Part shown: positions 50,854 through 60,372 of the stretch, one piece after another | How positions within the stretch are numbered: position 1 is the first letter of the stretch | Layout: each line of letters begins with the position of its first letter | Assembly (NCBI GenBank): GCA_937927335.1 | Contig: CALBDU010000030.1 | Span: 20,030 to 84,029, forward strand | Source: an uncultured Clostridium sp. | GTDB lineage: Bacteria > Bacillota > Clostridia > Clostridiales > Clostridiaceae | DNA length: 64,000 nt | Direction of reading: 5' to 3' | The notes under the pieces: generated by a model | Told to the model about the DNA's origin: nothing | The model's database searches: none | Seen by the model: only the letters and a program-made list of their open reading frames with translations | Program-made: the position numbers and the translations under genes

Positions 50854-52860
50854 TTATAAGGTGAATTTTTCGATAGATTTCATCATTTCCTTGCTCATGT
50901 CATTTAAAGTGCCTGCTGTAGCTGCAACTTCCTGTGATGATGCAGCCAGCTGCTCAGAGGAAGCTGCTATTTCTTCAGAAATAGCTGAATTACCTTCTGC
51001 TACATTCGAGGAAAGCCCCACTCTTTCAATTATACCATCCTTTTCTTTGCTAATATCAAGTGCTGATTTAGTTATCTCCTGAATCTGTGGCATAATGTTC
51101 TCAATTGCAATTATAATTTCTTTAAATGAACTTAGAGAATTTTCAATTATGACTATCTGATTGCCTAATTCTTCATTAACACTTTCTGTTGTATCTACAA
51201 CCAGATTAGTCTCTTTCGAAATACCCATTACAAGGCTGCTTATATTTTCTGAGGATGTCTTGGATTGCTCTGCAAGCTTTCTAATCTCATCTGCCACCAC
51301 TGCAAAGCCTTTACCTGCCTCCCCTGCTCTTGCTGCTTCAATAGCTGCATTTAAAGCCAGTAAATTTGTTTCATCTGCAATACCGTTAATAATTGAAGTT
51401 ATTTCATTTATTTTATTTACACTGATTCCCAGGCCATTGATTTTTAGGCTGACTTCCTTAAAAGAATCATTTATGTCTGATATTGAACGACTTAAGGAAT
51501 TCATGGCTTCGTTACTTTGGTTAGCCTTGTTGTTCACATTTAAGGCATCTGCATTTGTAGTTTCTGTCAAACTTACAATTTGTTCAAGACTGATTCCGAA
51601 TTTTTCAATAATTGCTGCGATCTCAACTAAATTTTCAGCCTGAGAACTTGTACCACTTGCCATGTTTTGTACTGCATTGGATACTTCCGAAGACTGTGAG
51701 GACATCTCTTCTGAAACTACTGATAAACTGTCCGTATGGCTTGAAATAGTTTCAGAATCGCTTTTGATTCGGGATATTAAGTTTTTCATGCTTTCTGCCA
51801 TTTTATTAAAGCTGTCCCCCAGGACTCCAACTTCATCATTGGAGACAACAGCTACAGAGGCATTAAGTTCTCCATTTCCTGCATTTCTCATTGCAGTTAC
51901 AAGCTCCGCCAAGGGTGTTGTAACTCTCTTTTTCACTATGAAAGCAATGCTGAAAATTAAAATTAGTATGGATATTAATATGGTAATTATGTTTGTAATT
52001 CGCAAAGCATTGATCCTTGAAGCAAATTCCGATTGTGGGTAAGTAAGCACAATAATGCTGTTCCCTGTCTTTTCAAAGGAAGCATAATTAAAGGAACCAT
52101 CAGAGGTATACGTAAATTTACCCTTAGGCTGAGAAAGAACCTCCTTGCTCCAATCAAGCTTTGCAATACTTTTTCCTATTTCAGCAGATTTTTTGTGGGC
52201 TGTAATTACACCCTTATCATTTACAACGAATGCATATCCAGAACTGCCAATATGGACTTTTTCTATTAAAGTCTGCATTTCCATTCGTTTTGTTAATTCC
52301 TGTATGGTCTTTGGTTCTATTCCTATTTGTACAATTCCCGGTGCATCGGCTCTTGAAACACCAATGTATTGAAATAAGACCTTATCTGATCCTCTTGGTG
52401 TTGGTGCTTGAGCAAGAGTTGCACTATTGTCTGTCAGTATAGGCAGGAATGGTTTGGTTTGGTCTGTGGTATTAAAATCAAAACCCAGGAATTCCTTAAC
52501 TGAACTGCTAATTATAATTCCTTTTCCATCAGTGATATGAATTTCTGATACATCAAATTTTTTTGCTGTTTCAATCATCTTATCTGTACTCATAAGTGAC
52601 TTGTCTCTTGCTATTATTTCAGCAACGGACTTTGCCAGCGCAATATTTTTCTTATCCAATTCCTCCTGAACTATTTTCTTGGTATCATCGTTATTTTTTA
52701 TAGTATCAATAAGCGTGCTCATCTGATTATCAAGATTGGAATTAACTACATTAAGCAGTAAATTATCCTTGGTTTGCAGATATGTATAAACACCCGAAAT
52801 ACCAAGACATGCCGCTATTAAAATGACTATCGGTATTAATATTTTATTGGCTAATTTCAT
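50854..52860 (-). CDS. Methyl-accepting chemotaxis protein with extracytoplasmic Cache-type sensor
   Basis: 668 residues. Membrane span at about 8-28, a long extracytoplasmic double-Cache-like sensor (about 35-280, with [19 protein letters not shown] near 200), a second span at about 285-307, a HAMP domain ([17 protein letters not shown]), and the signalling hairpin [20 protein letters not shown]. Cache domains commonly bind amino acids or organic acids, fitting the catabolic genes around. No C-terminal CheR-docking pentapeptide is seen. GGGGGGATG precedes the ATG. Confidence 0.93.
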   Translation of the reverse strand: MKLANKILIPIVILIAACLGISGVYTYLQTKDNLLLNVVNSNLDNQMSTLIDTIKNNDDTKKIVQEELDKKNIALAKSVAEIIARDKSLMSTDKMIETAKKFDVSEIHITDGKGIIISSSVKEFLGFDFNTTDQTKPFLPILTDNSATLAQAPTPRGSDKVLFQYIGVSRADAPGIVQIGIEPKTIQELTKRMEMQTLIEKVHIGSSGYAFVVNDKGVITAHKKSAEIGKSIAKLDWSKEVLSQPKGKFTYTSDGSFNYASFEKTGNSIIVLTYPQSEFASRINALRITNIITILISILILIFSIAFIVKKRVTTPLAELVTAMRNAGNGELNASVAVVSNDEVGVLGDSFNKMAESMKNLISRIKSDSETISSHTDSLSVVSEEMSSQSSEVSNAVQNMASGTSSQAENLVEIAAIIEKFGISLEQIVSLTETTNADALNVNNKANQSNEAMNSLSRSISDINDSFKEVSLKINGLGISVNKINEITSIINGIADETNLLALNAAIEAARAGEAGKGFAVVADEIRKLAEQSKTSSENISSLVMGISKETNLVVDTTESVNEELGNQIVIIENSLSSFKEIIIAIENIMPQIQEITKSALDISKEKDGIIERVGLSSNVAEGNSAISEEIAASSEQLAASSQEVAATAGTLNDMSKEMMKSIEKFTL

Positions 52861-53196
52861 GATACATCCCCCCTTTGATTTTAAACATAAACACCATATT
52901 TAAAAGTCTATTCCGATGTTAAATATTAGTCAATATCAAACTATTAAAATTTCAATTACTGTGCCTGTTCACCAATGCCTTTGTCATCCTGCTATAGATT
53001 TATGGCACTTTGTTCAATAGCTTCGGCATTTTGCCATATATTTATTTGTTAAAACATTGTCTACAAATTAACATTTTCAGCTGATATTTAAAAATAATAT
53101 TCTGCAGTTACATGTAAAATTGTTGTATCTTAATTTAAAAATGATAATATATTAAGTATGTCTGCAAATATTAAATACAGGATGGGGAGTCTATTT
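52861..53196. other. Divergent promoter region between chemoreceptor and DUF4317 genes
   Basis: About 336 bases with no gene. It must hold the promoters of both flanking genes, but no secure -35/-10 pair was fixed. A flagellar-type GCCG element occurs near 53025 but its spacing to a TAAA box is wrong. A short inverted ATGGCA/TGCCAT pair lies around 53005-53040. Confidence 0.4.
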
Positions 53197-54495
53197 ATGA
53201 GAAAAAAAGATATACTTGAGTTGAAAAGACGTTTAAAAAAAGATCATTGCACCTTCACAAAAATGTGCGGCTGCTATGTTAATGGAGAAAAAAATATTAT
53301 CTTAAAATTTAGAGAAACCTTTTTAAATTTGGAGGAGGATGAATACTTTAAATACTTGGAAATTGCCAGAAAGGTACTTTCCGGAACTATTGGAAATAAT
53401 ATTTTAGAGCTTAACTTTCCAATGAATGAAGAGCTTATTAATGAAAGACAAATGTATTTAATGCAGCTTAAAAAGAGTCAATTAAAGGACGATGCTCTTC
53501 TTGATGATTTTTATAAACTGATTATAGATAATTATAATTATACTGGTAATTTCTTAATACTTATTTTTCATGACGCTTATGATGTAATTACTAAAACCAA
53601 AGATAATTCAAAAATTGATGAATCTGAAGAAGTTTATGAATATATGCTTTGTGCAATATGTCCAGTTTCACTTTCAGAACCCGGTCTAAGGTACTTTGAA
53701 GAGGAAAACAATATAAAAGCTCGAATCAGAGACTGGGTAGTTGAAGCTCCATCTCTTGGTTTTGTATTCCCTGCCTTTATAGATCGTAGTTCTGATGTTA
53801 ATTCTATTATGTATTACACGAAAAATACAAGGGATACCCATCCCGAATTAATGGAGAAAGCATTAGGCTGCTATTCAAAACAAACTGCTGCAATACAAAA
53901 AGAAACATTCCAGACAATTATTAAAGATTCATTTTCAAGTGATGAAAAAAAGGCTGATAAAATATTTATGGAAATCCAGGAAAATCTAAATACTATGATA
54001 GATGAAAATAACGCAATTTATAATGACACAGAATCCGATCCTATAACCTTAACAAAAAAGGATATGCAAAACCTTTTGATAGAAAGTGGCGTTCCTGAAG
54101 ATATTACTGCCAAGATCGAAGAGTCCTATGTGGATACCTTTGGTGACGATCTTCCTATAGCAGAAAATCTAATTGATTCAAAGGCACTTAAGGAAAATGC
54201 TCAAAGGAAAAAGGAAGAACAGCTTGAAAAGCAAGTAAAGATCCTGCAAAGCAGACTTGAAAAAGTAGACAAATTGGACTCTGAGGATAATGAGCTTTTA
54301 GGTGAAACTGTAGAAGAAGCATCTATTAAGCCGGAAAAAAATAATTCTGCTTCTCACTATGATGTTGTGCTTCAGGTTAAACCAGAAAAAATATCTCAAA
54401 TAAAAGCTCAAATAATTGATGGACAAAAATGCATAGTAATTCCTGTTGAAGAGGATGAACAGGCCATTGTAAATGGCTTGGAGGATTTGATTTAA
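53197..54495 (+). CDS. DUF4317 family protein
   Basis: 432 residues. The opening M-R-K-K-D-I-L-E-L-K-R-R-L-K-K-D-H-C-T-F-T-K-M-C-G-C-Y-V and later F-L-I-L-I-F-H-D-A-Y-D-V are characteristic of DUF4317, found mainly in Clostridia. No catalytic motif, signal peptide or membrane span is seen. Residues about 355-400 are highly charged and probably coiled coil. The ATG at 53197, behind GGGGAG, is chosen over an in-frame ATG at 53158. Function is unknown. A small gene follows after 28 bases. Confidence 0.8.
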   Translation: MRKKDILELKRRLKKDHCTFTKMCGCYVNGEKNIILKFRETFLNLEEDEYFKYLEIARKVLSGTIGNNILELNFPMNEELINERQMYLMQLKKSQLKDDALLDDFYKLIIDNYNYTGNFLILIFHDAYDVITKTKDNSKIDESEEVYEYMLCAICPVSLSEPGLRYFEEENNIKARIRDWVVEAPSLGFVFPAFIDRSSDVNSIMYYTKNTRDTHPELMEKALGCYSKQTAAIQKETFQTIIKDSFSSDEKKADKIFMEIQENLNTMIDENNAIYNDTESDPITLTKKDMQNLLIESGVPEDITAKIEESYVDTFGDDLPIAENLIDSKALKENAQRKKEEQLEKQVKILQSRLEKVDKLDSEDNELLGETVEEASIKPEKNNSASHYDVVLQVKPEKISQIKAQIIDGQKCIVIPVEEDEQAIVNGLEDLI

Positions 54496-54523
54496 GTATA
54501 TTAATTATGGAAGGGGTATGTAA

Positions 54524-54943
54524 ATGATAAAAGAAAGTTTAGAAAAAAAGGTAAATAAGCTAGATGGAGACATAGAAGCTTTAAGAAGGGCAAAATATTA
54601 CTTGTCCAATAAAGAAGAAATCAATGAGATTATTGATGCTCTAAATAAAGAAAGACAAATTTATTCAGATGAAATTTATCTTGAAGATGGAAAAGCATAT
54701 ACAGAATGTATTGATGCTGTACAAAAATTGATTGCTAAAGAATTAGGTAAGGATGAGCAGCTGGAATTGCTGGAATTCATCAAAGAACAGCATGGCAGAA
54801 AATCTCCTAACATAAGTAAGAAAAGTTATGGACTTAATGCCTGGCTTAAATATTTAGATGTTGATTGCCAGTGGATTGATAACGCAGACAACGACTGGTC
54901 CACATTAATTATAACTGGCTATACACCTCGTATACAGAATTAA
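54524..54943 (+). CDS. Hypothetical protein with N-terminal coiled coil
   Basis: 139 residues, cytosolic. Residues 1-60 are heptad-rich (L-E-K-K-V-N-K-L-D-G-D-I-E-A-L-R-R-A), then a mixed domain ending D-C-Q-W-I-D-N-A-D-N-D-W-S-T-L-I-I-T-G-Y. No family recognised. It has AAGGGG before the ATG and follows the DUF4317 gene by 28 bases with a terminator behind it, so the two form a small operon and may share a role. Confidence 0.7.
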   Translation: MIKESLEKKVNKLDGDIEALRRAKYYLSNKEEINEIIDALNKERQIYSDEIYLEDGKAYTECIDAVQKLIAKELGKDEQLELLEFIKEQHGRKSPNISKKSYGLNAWLKYLDVDCQWIDNADNDWSTLIITGYTPRIQN

Positions 54944-54964
54944 ATTAGTCCGAAATTATGTAAA

Positions 54965-55008
54965 CCACCAGGCTGATTAATAATAAATTAAATCAGCTTG
55001 GTGGCTTT
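54965..55008 (+). terminator. Terminator of the DUF4317 operon
   Basis: A stem of 14 pairs with one mismatch (54965 to 55004), with an AT-rich loop, followed by CTTTTA. Confidence 0.75.
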
Positions 55009-55160
55009 TAGGTAAAGAAGGATTGGAGCTCAGCAAAGTGTTTTTATACATTGCAAGTTCCTTACATTTTACAAACCTTTAAATTTGTCAAAGTCTGTGA
55101 TATCATAAGTAAGTAAAATTATAGCTTAACTATTTCATGTAAATTTAGTGGAGAACGATT

Positions 55161-56345
55161 ATGGATAAGATAAATTTATTATATAGGCCCAATTACCTTC
55201 TTTCAAAAGATCAAAAGCACAAAATTATTCATGATATTAATATTACAAATCTTGTAAGAATGAAATTGATTCTTATTATTTTTATGATAGTTGAAATTTT
55301 ATTTATACTTTTTAATGACATACCTAACATAACAAATCTTGCTTCAAATATAGTTTGGAATGACAGCAGATATTTCATACTGCATCTGCTGCTTTTATTT
55401 GTTTCTATTATAGGATTTATTCTGACAAATATTATAGCTAAAAATAAACAACATAAATCTGAAAACATTAACAAATTATTAATCCCGGCATTAACCATTA
55501 TACTGTTGAGCATTATGGCTGTAATTAATGGCTTGGATCAAGCTGCTCATGAAAATGTAAGCAGTGTTTTTATAGCTAACCTTCTTATATTCAGTGCTGT
55601 TATATTGATGAGGTTCCCATTGAATTTAGTTGTATATTCAATTTCATTTTTAACTTATTTAGGTGGATTAGTAGTATTCAGCCATAATATTAATTCATTA
55701 ATATCAAATAGTATAAACGGATTAATCTTCTTTTTTGCTGTTATCTTAATTTCAACAATAATTTATAATTACCATTATGAATTAATATCCAAAAACTTAG
55801 CTTTAGAAGAAACTATCTCTAAATTGAACTTTATGTCGAGCCACGACCCATTAACAGGTCTTTTGAACAGAAGGAGCTTTGAGAAGCAAGTTGCTGAAAA
55901 AATGAACATTAACCCTGAAGCTAAAAGAACAGCAGCTCTTATTTTGATAGATGTTGATTATTTTAAACATATAAATGATAAGTATGGACATCCTATAGGA
56001 GATATGGTACTTAAAGAGGTAAGTCAAATTTTGATGAAACATACAAAAAATAATGATTTAGCTACCCGTTGGGGAGGGGAAGAGTTTCTAGTATTTCTTT
56101 TTCAAGCTTCAATTGATGAAGCTTATACATTTGCTGAAAATATAAGATTAGCAATTCAAAATAATGTTATATTAATAGAGAAATTCCAAATAAATATTAC
56201 TGCAAGTTTTGGAATTTCTCTATTTAAAGAAAATTTTTCAAATTCTTTTTATAATGCCTATAAAGCTGCAGACACTGCCCTTTACCAGGCTAAAAACAAT
56301 GGTAGAAATGAAGTTATAATCGCTGCCTTAACTGCTGAAGAGTAA
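55161..56345 (+). CDS. Membrane-bound diguanylate cyclase (GGDEF)
   Basis: 394 residues. About six hydrophobic helices (35-205) are followed by a GGDEF domain (about 230-390): H-D-P-L-T-G-L-L-N-R-R-S-F, D-V-D-Y-F-K-H-I-N-D-K-Y-G-H, and the active-site R-W-G-G-E-E-F. It should make cyclic di-GMP from two GTP under control of the membrane sensor part. The R-x-x-D inhibitory site normally five residues before GGEEF reads K-N-N-D, so product inhibition may be weak or absent. Monocistronic by context. Confidence 0.92.
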   Translation: MDKINLLYRPNYLLSKDQKHKIIHDINITNLVRMKLILIIFMIVEILFILFNDIPNITNLASNIVWNDSRYFILHLLLLFVSIIGFILTNIIAKNKQHKSENINKLLIPALTIILLSIMAVINGLDQAAHENVSSVFIANLLIFSAVILMRFPLNLVVYSISFLTYLGGLVVFSHNINSLISNSINGLIFFFAVILISTIIYNYHYELISKNLALEETISKLNFMSSHDPLTGLLNRRSFEKQVAEKMNINPEAKRTAALILIDVDYFKHINDKYGHPIGDMVLKEVSQILMKHTKNNDLATRWGGEEFLVFLFQASIDEAYTFAENIRLAIQNNVILIEKFQINITASFGISLFKENFSNSFYNAYKAADTALYQAKNNGRNEVIIAALTAEE

Positions 56346-56400
56346 TTTTTTATTAATAATGTAAATAGCTGCTACAGGCAAACCATTTTACACCAAATTA

Positions 56401-57531
56401 CTATTTTTCAAATATTTCTGCAGCCTTCTTAAGTTCATCGATAATTTTTATATGCTGTGGACATACTTTTTCACATTTACCACAGGCAATGCAAGCACCA
56501 GCACCACTTAAGCCATTTCCTTTAGTGTTCCAATTATAGGAGCCTGTTGCAGCTTGCTCATTATTATAAATGCTTTTCATATTCATGGACTTAAATATAC
56601 CTGGTATGGCTATAGATTGTGGACAGCCAGGCATACAATAACTACAGGAGGTGCAGGGAATAGATGGAATTATGCTAAGTGTCTTTTGTGCTACACTTAT
56701 TATTTCATGCTCCTTTTCACTGAGATGCTTAAAATTTTCCATAAACGAAATGTTGTCCTCCATCTGTGCAACATTGGACATTCCGCTTAGTACTGTGATG
56801 ACACCTTCCAGCGATGCTGCATAGCGAATTGCCCAGGAAGGTAAAGAAGCGCTGGAATCCGCATCCTTGAATATCTTTTCAACAGCTGGAGGAGGTGAAG
56901 CTAATAAGCCTCCTTTAACGGGCTCCATGATGATGATCGACTTGCCGTGTTTTCTTGCAACCTCATAACACAGTTTGGACTCAATCATCGGATTGTCCCA
57001 GTCTGCATAATTGATTTGAAGCTGAACAAACTCCATTTCTGGGTGTTCTGTGAGAATCTTATCCAGTACATCAGCTTTGTCATGGAATGAAAAACCAAGG
57101 TGACGAATAAGTCCCTCTTGCTTCTTTTGGTCCAGAAAATCCCATATGCCAAATTTATCAAAGGTTTGTGTACGGGACTCACCTAAATTGTGTAATAAAT
57201 AGAAATCGAAATAGCCTGCACCTGTTCTTTCCAGGGATGTATAAAACATCTGCTGTGCTTCTTCCCTAGTTTTTGCCCCTGCCCATGCAGGAAGCTTTGT
57301 AGCAAGCAAATACTTGTCACGAGGATACCTGTCCACAAGAGCCTCTTTTATAGCCCGCTCAGAATTTCCATCAATATAGCCATATGCCGTATCGAAATAT
57401 CTGAATCCCTTTGCCAGAAACAGATCAACCATCTTTTTCACCTGGCCCACATCCACCTTACCATTCAGCATAGGCAGACGCATCAATCCAAATCCAAGCT
57501 TTGGAATTTCTTGTCCAAAATAATTATTCAT
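56401..57531 (-). CDS. Aldo/keto reductase with C-terminal 4Fe-4S ferredoxin domain
   Basis: 376 residues. The AKR barrel (1-about 270) shows F-D-T-A-Y-G-Y (Asp and Tyr of the tetrad), A-T-K-L (Lys) and L-L-H-N (His). The C-terminal part carries two cysteine clusters, C-T-S-C-S-Y-C-M-P-G-C-P and C-I-A-C-G-K-C-E-K-V-C-P. Such fusions are frequent in anaerobes and may couple NAD(P)H and ferredoxin redox. ATG at 57531 follows GGAGG; an ATG at 57543 overlaps the ribosome site. Substrate unknown. Confidence 0.9.
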   Translation of the reverse strand: MNNYFGQEIPKLGFGLMRLPMLNGKVDVGQVKKMVDLFLAKGFRYFDTAYGYIDGNSERAIKEALVDRYPRDKYLLATKLPAWAGAKTREEAQQMFYTSLERTGAGYFDFYLLHNLGESRTQTFDKFGIWDFLDQKKQEGLIRHLGFSFHDKADVLDKILTEHPEMEFVQLQINYADWDNPMIESKLCYEVARKHGKSIIIMEPVKGGLLASPPPAVEKIFKDADSSASLPSWAIRYAASLEGVITVLSGMSNVAQMEDNISFMENFKHLSEKEHEIISVAQKTLSIIPSIPCTSCSYCMPGCPQSIAIPGIFKSMNMKSIYNNEQAATGSYNWNTKGNGLSGAGACIACGKCEKVCPQHIKIIDELKKAAEIFEK

Positions 57532-57668
57532 AAATACCTCCATACTTTATAAAATAATGTGTAAACTTCTTTAATAATCATATTATAAGCCTTATAGCTA
57601 ACTTTAAGTCAAGTAAATTTACGCTACAACGCCATAACTGTCACCGCCCAAACCGCCCTGTGACATTA

Positions 57669-57702
57669 AGAAAAAACCTCCTGTCCATAAGCAGAAGGTT
57701 TT
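57669..57702 (-). terminator. Terminator of the MFS-M20 unit
   Basis: A stem of 11 pairs with one mismatch, 57673-57683 with 57692-57702, followed on the minus strand by a run of T. It lies 7 bases after the M20 stop codon. Confidence 0.8.
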
Positions 57703-57708
57703 AGTGAG

Positions 57709-58878
57709 CTATATTTTATTTAAGAAATCCAAAGCAAATTGTGAGTACAACGCAGTGCCGTATTTTAGATAATCTTCATCAATCTTGAATTTCTCATTAT
57801 GAGGCGGATAAACGGATCCCTTTTCTTCATTGCCAAAGCCTACTAGTGCATAAACACCTTTGGCATATTTAAGATAGTAGGAAAAATCCTCTGAAGCCAT
57901 CTGCCTTGGCATTGCAACATTTTTATCATCTCCAAGGACTTCTGCAGCAGCCTTGCTGGCTATTGCAGATAATTCACCATCATTATAGGTACTTAAGGTG
58001 CTTTCTTCTATTACTACCTCAGCTTTAATTTCGTACCCATCAGCAATTGCTTTCGCATGCCTTTTTATAGCTTCATGAACAATTTTTCTTGCGCTTGGAT
58101 CAAAATATCTCATGGAAATATCAAGCTCAGTGAACTGTGCAACTATATTGGCTTTAGTGCCTCCTGTAAATTTGCCTACTGAAAGCACTATAGGCTCCTG
58201 GGCGTTGATGTTTTTAGTAACAATGCTTTGTAAATTGCTTACAAAAACACAGGCCGGGTGAATAGTATCCTTTGCAAGATGGGGAGTTGAACCATGTCCG
58301 GATATTCCCTCAAACTTCACGAAAATGGTATCACAGCCTGAAAGCCTGTAGCCTTCCTGAATATTAACAAATCCTGTTTTTATTGTGGGCAGACCATGCA
58401 TCCCAAAGCATGCATCCACTGCTTCCATTCCACCGGCTTTAATAATTTCCTTTGCCCCTTTAAAGGTTTCTTCAGCTTCCTGGAAAAAGAATCGAATCTC
58501 TCCGTTAATTTCACTCTTCATTTCGGATAATAATTTAGCTGCCCCAAGAAGCATTGCTGTATGTGCATCATGGCCGCAGCCATGCATTACTCCGGAAACC
58601 TTTGATGAAAATTCCAAACCAGACTGTTCAATTATTGGGAGAGCATCCATATCTCCTCTTAAGGCAACTACTTTGCCGCTTTTCTCACCTTTAATACTGG
58701 CTATCAGTGAGGCGTTGCCAGCTTTGACATAAGATATGCCAAGCTTGTCTAGCTCCTCCATAATTTTCTGCTGTGTCTTGAATTCAGCACCGCTTAACTC
58801 CGGATGCTGATGAAAATCTCTTCTAACATCTATAATATAATTTTCAATTGATTCAGCTTTTTCCAGAATTTTTTCCAT
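57709..58878 (-). CDS. M20D-type amidohydrolase (N-acyl amino acid hydrolase-like), canonical
   Basis: 389 residues with all usual motifs: R-R-D-F-H-Q-H-P-E-L-S, A-L-R-G-D-M-D-A-L-P-I, M-H-G-C-G-H-D-A-H-T, E-A-E-E-T and a late P-H-N-E-K-F. It hydrolyses N-acyl or similarly conjugated amino acids to a free amino acid and an acid. The ATG at 58878 is one base after the stop of the MFS gene, whose last codons hold the AGGAGG site, so transport and hydrolysis are translationally coupled. A PucR regulator precedes the pair. Confidence 0.92.
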   Translation of the reverse strand: MEKILEKAESIENYIIDVRRDFHQHPELSGAEFKTQQKIMEELDKLGISYVKAGNASLIASIKGEKSGKVVALRGDMDALPIIEQSGLEFSSKVSGVMHGCGHDAHTAMLLGAAKLLSEMKSEINGEIRFFFQEAEETFKGAKEIIKAGGMEAVDACFGMHGLPTIKTGFVNIQEGYRLSGCDTIFVKFEGISGHGSTPHLAKDTIHPACVFVSNLQSIVTKNINAQEPIVLSVGKFTGGTKANIVAQFTELDISMRYFDPSARKIVHEAIKRHAKAIADGYEIKAEVVIEESTLSTYNDGELSAIASKAAAEVLGDDKNVAMPRQMASEDFSYYLKYAKGVYALVGFGNEEKGSVYPPHNEKFKIDEDYLKYGTALYSQFALDFLNKI

Positions 58879-58879
58879 A

Positions 58880-60184
58880 CTAAGCCTCCTTGCTTTTATC
58901 TGAATATACATTGCGTGCATTTGTTTCAGTAGTAAAGAAGGATGCAAGCATGCTTACAGCTACCAAGGCTATTAAAATAAGGTACGCCTTATGATATCCC
59001 ACTATTGGAGTAGCTTTAAATGCATCAAGGACCTTACCCATATATACAGGTACAATTGCTGCTCCTGCAAAACCTATACAGTTAACAACACCTGTGGCTA
59101 TTCCCGAATACCTTCTGTCATTAACTTCGTTTGAAAGTGTCCAGCACATTGTGAAGCATGACATAACAAATCCCATTATGAACAGGAAAGGAGTTAAAAG
59201 AGGTATGGGAAGCTTCACATATATAAACACTATCCAGCATAAAAGTGTAGCTGCACTTAAGAATATTATAATAAACTTTCTCTTTTTTATCTTATCTGAA
59301 ATATACCCTACTATAAGACCACTGGCCGCTGAACCAACAACAGCTGAAATAATGAGGTTGGCAGCCTGTACTTTTGTAAACCCATATGCAGTAATAAGGT
59401 ATGAAACTCCAAACGTTCCAAGCAGCACCACATAACCTGTATATAAACCTATATATGAAAGTGATATAATCCATGTTCTCTTATTTGACATAACAGATTT
59501 CAAGGCCTCTTTAACAGATATACCCGAGCTTGCAGCCGGCCTTCCTTCCAATTCATCCATGCCAGGCAGGCCCATGTCTGCAGGATCGTCCTTAACAAAA
59601 ACAACCACTAATATTGCAAATACTATCATGGCAAAACCCATATAAATGAATGTGCTTCTCCAGCCGAAGGTACTTGCTGCCAGAACAAGCGGGGTCTGAG
59701 CCAATACAGCTCCAAGATTTGCTGCTAAACCTGCAAAACCAACCATTAAAGCGAAATTTCTTGAGTAGAACCAGCGAGATTGGATTTTAATTAGACAAAT
59801 GAAAACTACCGAAACTCCTATACCAACAAGAAATCTTCCTATATACGCAATCATTATATTAGGAGCCCAGCCAAAAACCACTGAACCTATAGCAGCCAAA
59901 ATTGAAAATGAAGCAACGGTCTTTTTAGGTCCTAGCTTGTCTGCTAATACACCAGATGGTATCTGCATGATAAAATATGCATAAAAGTACATAGAACCAA
60001 TATTTGCAAACTGAGCAGCCCCAATATTAAATGCTTCCTGGAGGTCTGTCTTTACAACACCGGTGGCCATACGATGAAAAGTTACAAAAACATAAACAGC
60101 AGCAAGAACTATCCAAACTACCCACCTGTAACTTTCCACCTTCCTGATGTCTTCCTGCATAACCTTTGTATTTTTGGATTCCAT
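58880..60184 (-). CDS. Major facilitator superfamily transporter
   Basis: 434 residues, 12 predicted spans. The MFS loop motif is G-V-L-A-D-K-L-G-P-K-K-T between spans 2 and 3, and a second version G-Y-I-S-D-K-I-K-K-R-K follows in the C-terminal half. The pattern resembles anion:cation/organic-acid symporters. ATG at 60184 has GGGGGA six bases upstream. Coupled to the M20 hydrolase, it probably imports the conjugated substrate that enzyme cleaves. Confidence 0.9.
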   Translation of the reverse strand: MESKNTKVMQEDIRKVESYRWVVWIVLAAVYVFVTFHRMATGVVKTDLQEAFNIGAAQFANIGSMYFYAYFIMQIPSGVLADKLGPKKTVASFSILAAIGSVVFGWAPNIMIAYIGRFLVGIGVSVVFICLIKIQSRWFYSRNFALMVGFAGLAANLGAVLAQTPLVLAASTFGWRSTFIYMGFAMIVFAILVVVFVKDDPADMGLPGMDELEGRPAASSGISVKEALKSVMSNKRTWIISLSYIGLYTGYVVLLGTFGVSYLITAYGFTKVQAANLIISAVVGSAASGLIVGYISDKIKKRKFIIIFLSAATLLCWIVFIYVKLPIPLLTPFLFIMGFVMSCFTMCWTLSNEVNDRRYSGIATGVVNCIGFAGAAIVPVYMGKVLDAFKATPIVGYHKAYLILIALVAVSMLASFFTTETNARNVYSDKSKEA

Positions 60185-60333
60185 TTTATTTCCCCCTATC
60201 ACAACTTTTTATCATGATAACATTTACATTCAGGCCATTCAACGCAAATACTTTTCTTTATTTTCTTAATATTGTAGCAGTGAAAAAACTTTCTATATTT
60301 ATAACAAAAAGTGAAAACTTTTTCAAGATGGAT

Positions 60334-60367
60334 AAAAAAAGCAGTCCGCAAAATACTGCGAACCACT
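60334..60367 (-). terminator. Terminator of the PucR gene
   Basis: An 11-bp stem with several G-T pairs (60340-60350 with 60357-60367) followed on the minus strand by seven T, just after the stop at 60373. It separates the regulator from the MFS gene. Confidence 0.75.
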
Positions 60368-60372
60368 TTTAA

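Noticed and set aside
53015..53045. Sigma-28 flagellar promoter for the chemoreceptor gene
   Set aside because: A TAAA box and GCCG element occur on the minus strand but 13 rather than 15 bases apart, and the -10 tail does not match.
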